7,328 nucleotides of DNA from Gemmatimonadota bacterium (GTDB taxonomy: Bacteria > GCA-2686955), in the NCBI GenBank assembly GCA_002686955.1, contig NYZA01000135.1, positions 1 through 7,328 of the forward strand, in the 5' to 3' direction. How positions within the stretch are numbered: position 1 is the first letter of the stretch; the number at the start of each line of letters is the position of its first letter. Under the pieces are notes generated by a model. That model did not search any database. It saw only the letters and a list, made by a program, of their open reading frames with translations, and had not been told where the DNA came from. Made by a program: the position numbers and the translations under genes. Positions 5,901-7,328 of the stretch are shown here, one piece after another.

Positions 5901-5938
5901 GCGGCCGGTCCGTATTCGAGGCCGGCCGTCTTCTGTTT
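5901..5938 (+). terminator. Intrinsic terminator between convergent genes
   Basis: GCGGCCGGTC (5901-5910) pairs with GGCCGGCCGT (5920-5929), with wobble pairs at each end of a 7-bp all-GC core and a 9-nt loop. CTTCTGTTT follows. It lies 26 nt after the stop of the secreted-protein gene and directly before the stop codon of the minus-strand DUF885 gene, so it may also end that transcript, although the minus-strand U-run (TCTTA) is weak. Confidence 0.7.
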
Positions 5939-7328
5939 CAGCCCCCGTCGATCCACTGCTCCATCCAGCTTTCGAGCAGATCGAGGGGCGCGCCGCCGAG
6001 AGCCAATAGGCGGTCGTGGAATCCCCGCAGGTCGAAATCGGTTGTGGCGGCTTCGGCCCGCCGGCGGATTTCGGAGATCCGCAGCTCACCGATCTTGTAG
6101 GCGAGGGCCTGGGCGGGCATGCAGATGTAACGATCGACCTCGGCCACGACGTTGTGTCGGGAGAGGGCCGTCTCGCTCAGCAGGAACTCGACGGCTTGCT
6201 CGTGGGTCCACCCCTTGTCGTGGATCCCGGTGTCGACCACCAGCCGTGCCGCCCGCCAGATCTCCATGGTGAGTCGCCCGAACTCCGAGTAGGGGTCCTG
6301 GTAGAAGCCGATCTCACGTGGCAGGCGCTCGGAATAGAGTGCCCAACCTTCGGCGTAGGCCGGGAAGACGCCGTGTTTGCGAAACTCGGGCAGCCCTTCG
6401 ATCTCTTGGGCCACGGCGATCTGCAGATGGTGCCCCGGCACCGCCTCGTGATAAGCCAGCGCTTCCATCGTGTAGCCCGGCCGCGAGCGGGGCCGGTAGG
6501 TGTTTGCGTAGAACACCCCCGCTCGCTCCCCCGCGGGCGGCATGTAGTAGGCGTCGGGTGCGTTGGCGGCACGATAGTCCTCGATCGGCCAGACCTCGAA
6601 GCCCGCCTTCGGCAGGTGGCCGAAGAGCAGTGGCAGCTTCTCTTGAACCGCGTCCAGCACCGTCCGGAACCCATCCAGCACCGCGTCCGCAGACTCGAAG
6701 TGCAGCTCCGGCCGCCCGCGCAGGTGCTCGGTGAACGCTTTCAGCCCGCCCGTACACCCCACCTGGTCGATGACGCGCGCCATCTCGCTCTGAATACGGT
6801 CCACTTCGTCCAACCCGATCTTGTGGATCTCATCGGGTGAGAGCTCGGTCGTCGTGCAGCGAACCGTGAGTCGCCCGTAGATCTCCTCACCTCGTGGCAG
6901 TGCGTGGACGCCGACCACGTCACGGCAGCGTGGCAGATACTCCTTCTCGATGAACTCCGCCAGCTTCGCGTAGGCCGGAGCAACCGCTTCGCTCAGAGCG
7001 CTTTCCGCGGCGGAAGCGATCGTCTCGATTCCATCGAGATCATCCTCGCGCCCCTCGAAGGGCCGCAGCAAAGGGGAGGAATCCGGGCTCGACTGGGCGC
7101 GCACCTGCTCCAGAATCGCCGCGAAGTTCAGCTTCGCCCCCACCATCCCCTTCTCAATTCCTCGCTGCATCAACCCGATGATCTGATCGACCTGCTTGGG
7201 GAATGCGCGCAGGCGTTCGACATACGATTCGAGTCCGGCGCGGTCCTCGGTGGGGTGGATGGTCGCCAGCTGCAAGAGATCGAGGTGTGGACCGAAGAGC
7301 TGGGTCATGGGGATCAGATGGGTTTCCA
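5938..7328 (-). CDS. DUF885 family metallopeptidase-like protein, N-terminus outside the window
   Basis: Stop TGA at 5938-5940 (minus); the frame is still open at the right edge. ATG 7308 is preceded in frame by ETHLIP, which continues the family segment ending in TQLFGPHLDLLQL, so that ATG is internal. At least 456 residues remain of a family usually near 550-600. Counting from that Met: YARLRAFP-type segment ERLRAFPKQVDQI (31-43), ALAYHEAVPGHHLQ (283-296), AYAEGWALYSE (317-327), VVDTGIHDKGW (357-367) and EVDRYICMPAQALAYKIGE (390-408). These are the hallmark blocks of DUF885. The HEAVPGHH cluster with Glu320 resembles a zinc site, and structures in the family are peptidase-like, but the substrate is not established. 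Members often carry a signal peptide or lipoprotein signal, which would lie outside the window. It is convergent with the secreted-protein gene and is probably a separate transcription unit. All key residues are intact. Confidence 0.92.
   Translation of the reverse strand, partial: ETHLIPMTQLFGPHLDLLQLATIHPTEDRAGLESYVERLRAFPKQVDQIIGLMQRGIEKGMVGAKLNFAAILEQVRAQSSPDSSPLLRPFEGREDDLDGIETIASAAESALSEAVAPAYAKLAEFIEKEYLPRCRDVVGVHALPRGEEIYGRLTVRCTTTELSPDEIHKIGLDEVDRIQSEMARVIDQVGCTGGLKAFTEHLRGRPELHFESADAVLDGFRTVLDAVQEKLPLLFGHLPKAGFEVWPIEDYRAANAPDAYYMPPAGERAGVFYANTYRPRSRPGYTMEALAYHEAVPGHHLQIAVAQEIEGLPEFRKHGVFPAYAEGWALYSERLPREIGFYQDPYSEFGRLTMEIWRAARLVVDTGIHDKGWTHEQAVEFLLSETALSRHNVVAEVDRYICMPAQALAYKIGELRISEIRRRAEAATTDFDLRGFHDRLLALGGAPLDLLESWMEQWIDGG

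Noticed and set aside
6016-6840. 274-codon plus-strand ORF
   Set aside because: It is antisense to the DUF885 gene, whose conserved blocks are continuous on the minus strand.
1-7328. CRISPR array, tRNA or rRNA genes, integrase or transposase
   Set aside because: No regularly spaced direct repeats, tRNA cloverleaf sequence, rRNA sequence or recombinase motifs were found on either strand.

Overview
The window is GC-rich bacterial DNA (about two thirds G+C by eye) with long Arg/Ala-rich ORFs and a strong excess of GATCG-type words. Its content is a Ser/Thr-kinase/TPR/GAF/sigma-54 activator fusion, a secreted lamin-tail-domain (LTD) protein, a small Cys-rich secreted protein and a DUF885 metallopeptidase-like protein. 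That mix suggests a large-genome, predatory or soil/marine lineage such as Myxococcota, Acidobacteriota or an Eisenbacteria-like candidate phylum. This assignment is an inference with low confidence.

Layout. (1) From the left edge to about 3946 (+) lies a huge regulator. It has the tail of a protein kinase, a degenerate P-loop NTPase module, TPR-like helices, a GAF domain, and a sigma-54 AAA+ domain that stops abruptly just after its arginine fingers. (2) At about 3938-3950 the sequence switches, in another reading frame, into the middle of an LTD protein. That protein runs to 4817 and ends in an Ig-like domain. The first ORF reads on out of frame through it to 4543. The junction is either a genuine deletion/fusion or an assembly chimera. 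(3) The 676-nt gap 4818-5493 is not empty. It has a near-consensus sigma-54 promoter (4868-4883). An 8+8 bp dyad lies about 100 bp upstream of it (4759-4780, inside the LTD 3' end), where an activator would bind. A roughly 400-bp stretch bounded by 13-bp inverted repeats holds a 185-nt imperfect hairpin. A 56-nt near-perfect stem-loop lies 93 nt before the next gene. (4) At 5494-5874 (+) is a 126-aa secreted protein with eight cysteines, whose sequence pattern matches the C-terminal domain of the LTD protein. (5) A terminator hairpin (5901-5938) separates it from a convergent gene on the minus strand. (6) From 5938 to the right edge (-) is a DUF885 family protein whose N-terminus is outside the window.

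Working together. The activator gene, the upstream dyad, the -24/-12 promoter and the structured leader before a secreted Ig-like protein form a coherent sigma-54-controlled secretion locus. The locus was then damaged by loss of the activator C-terminus and the LTD N-terminus, and probably invaded by a palindromic repeat element. The control link is inferred from spacing and motifs only; DUF885 looks unrelated to it.
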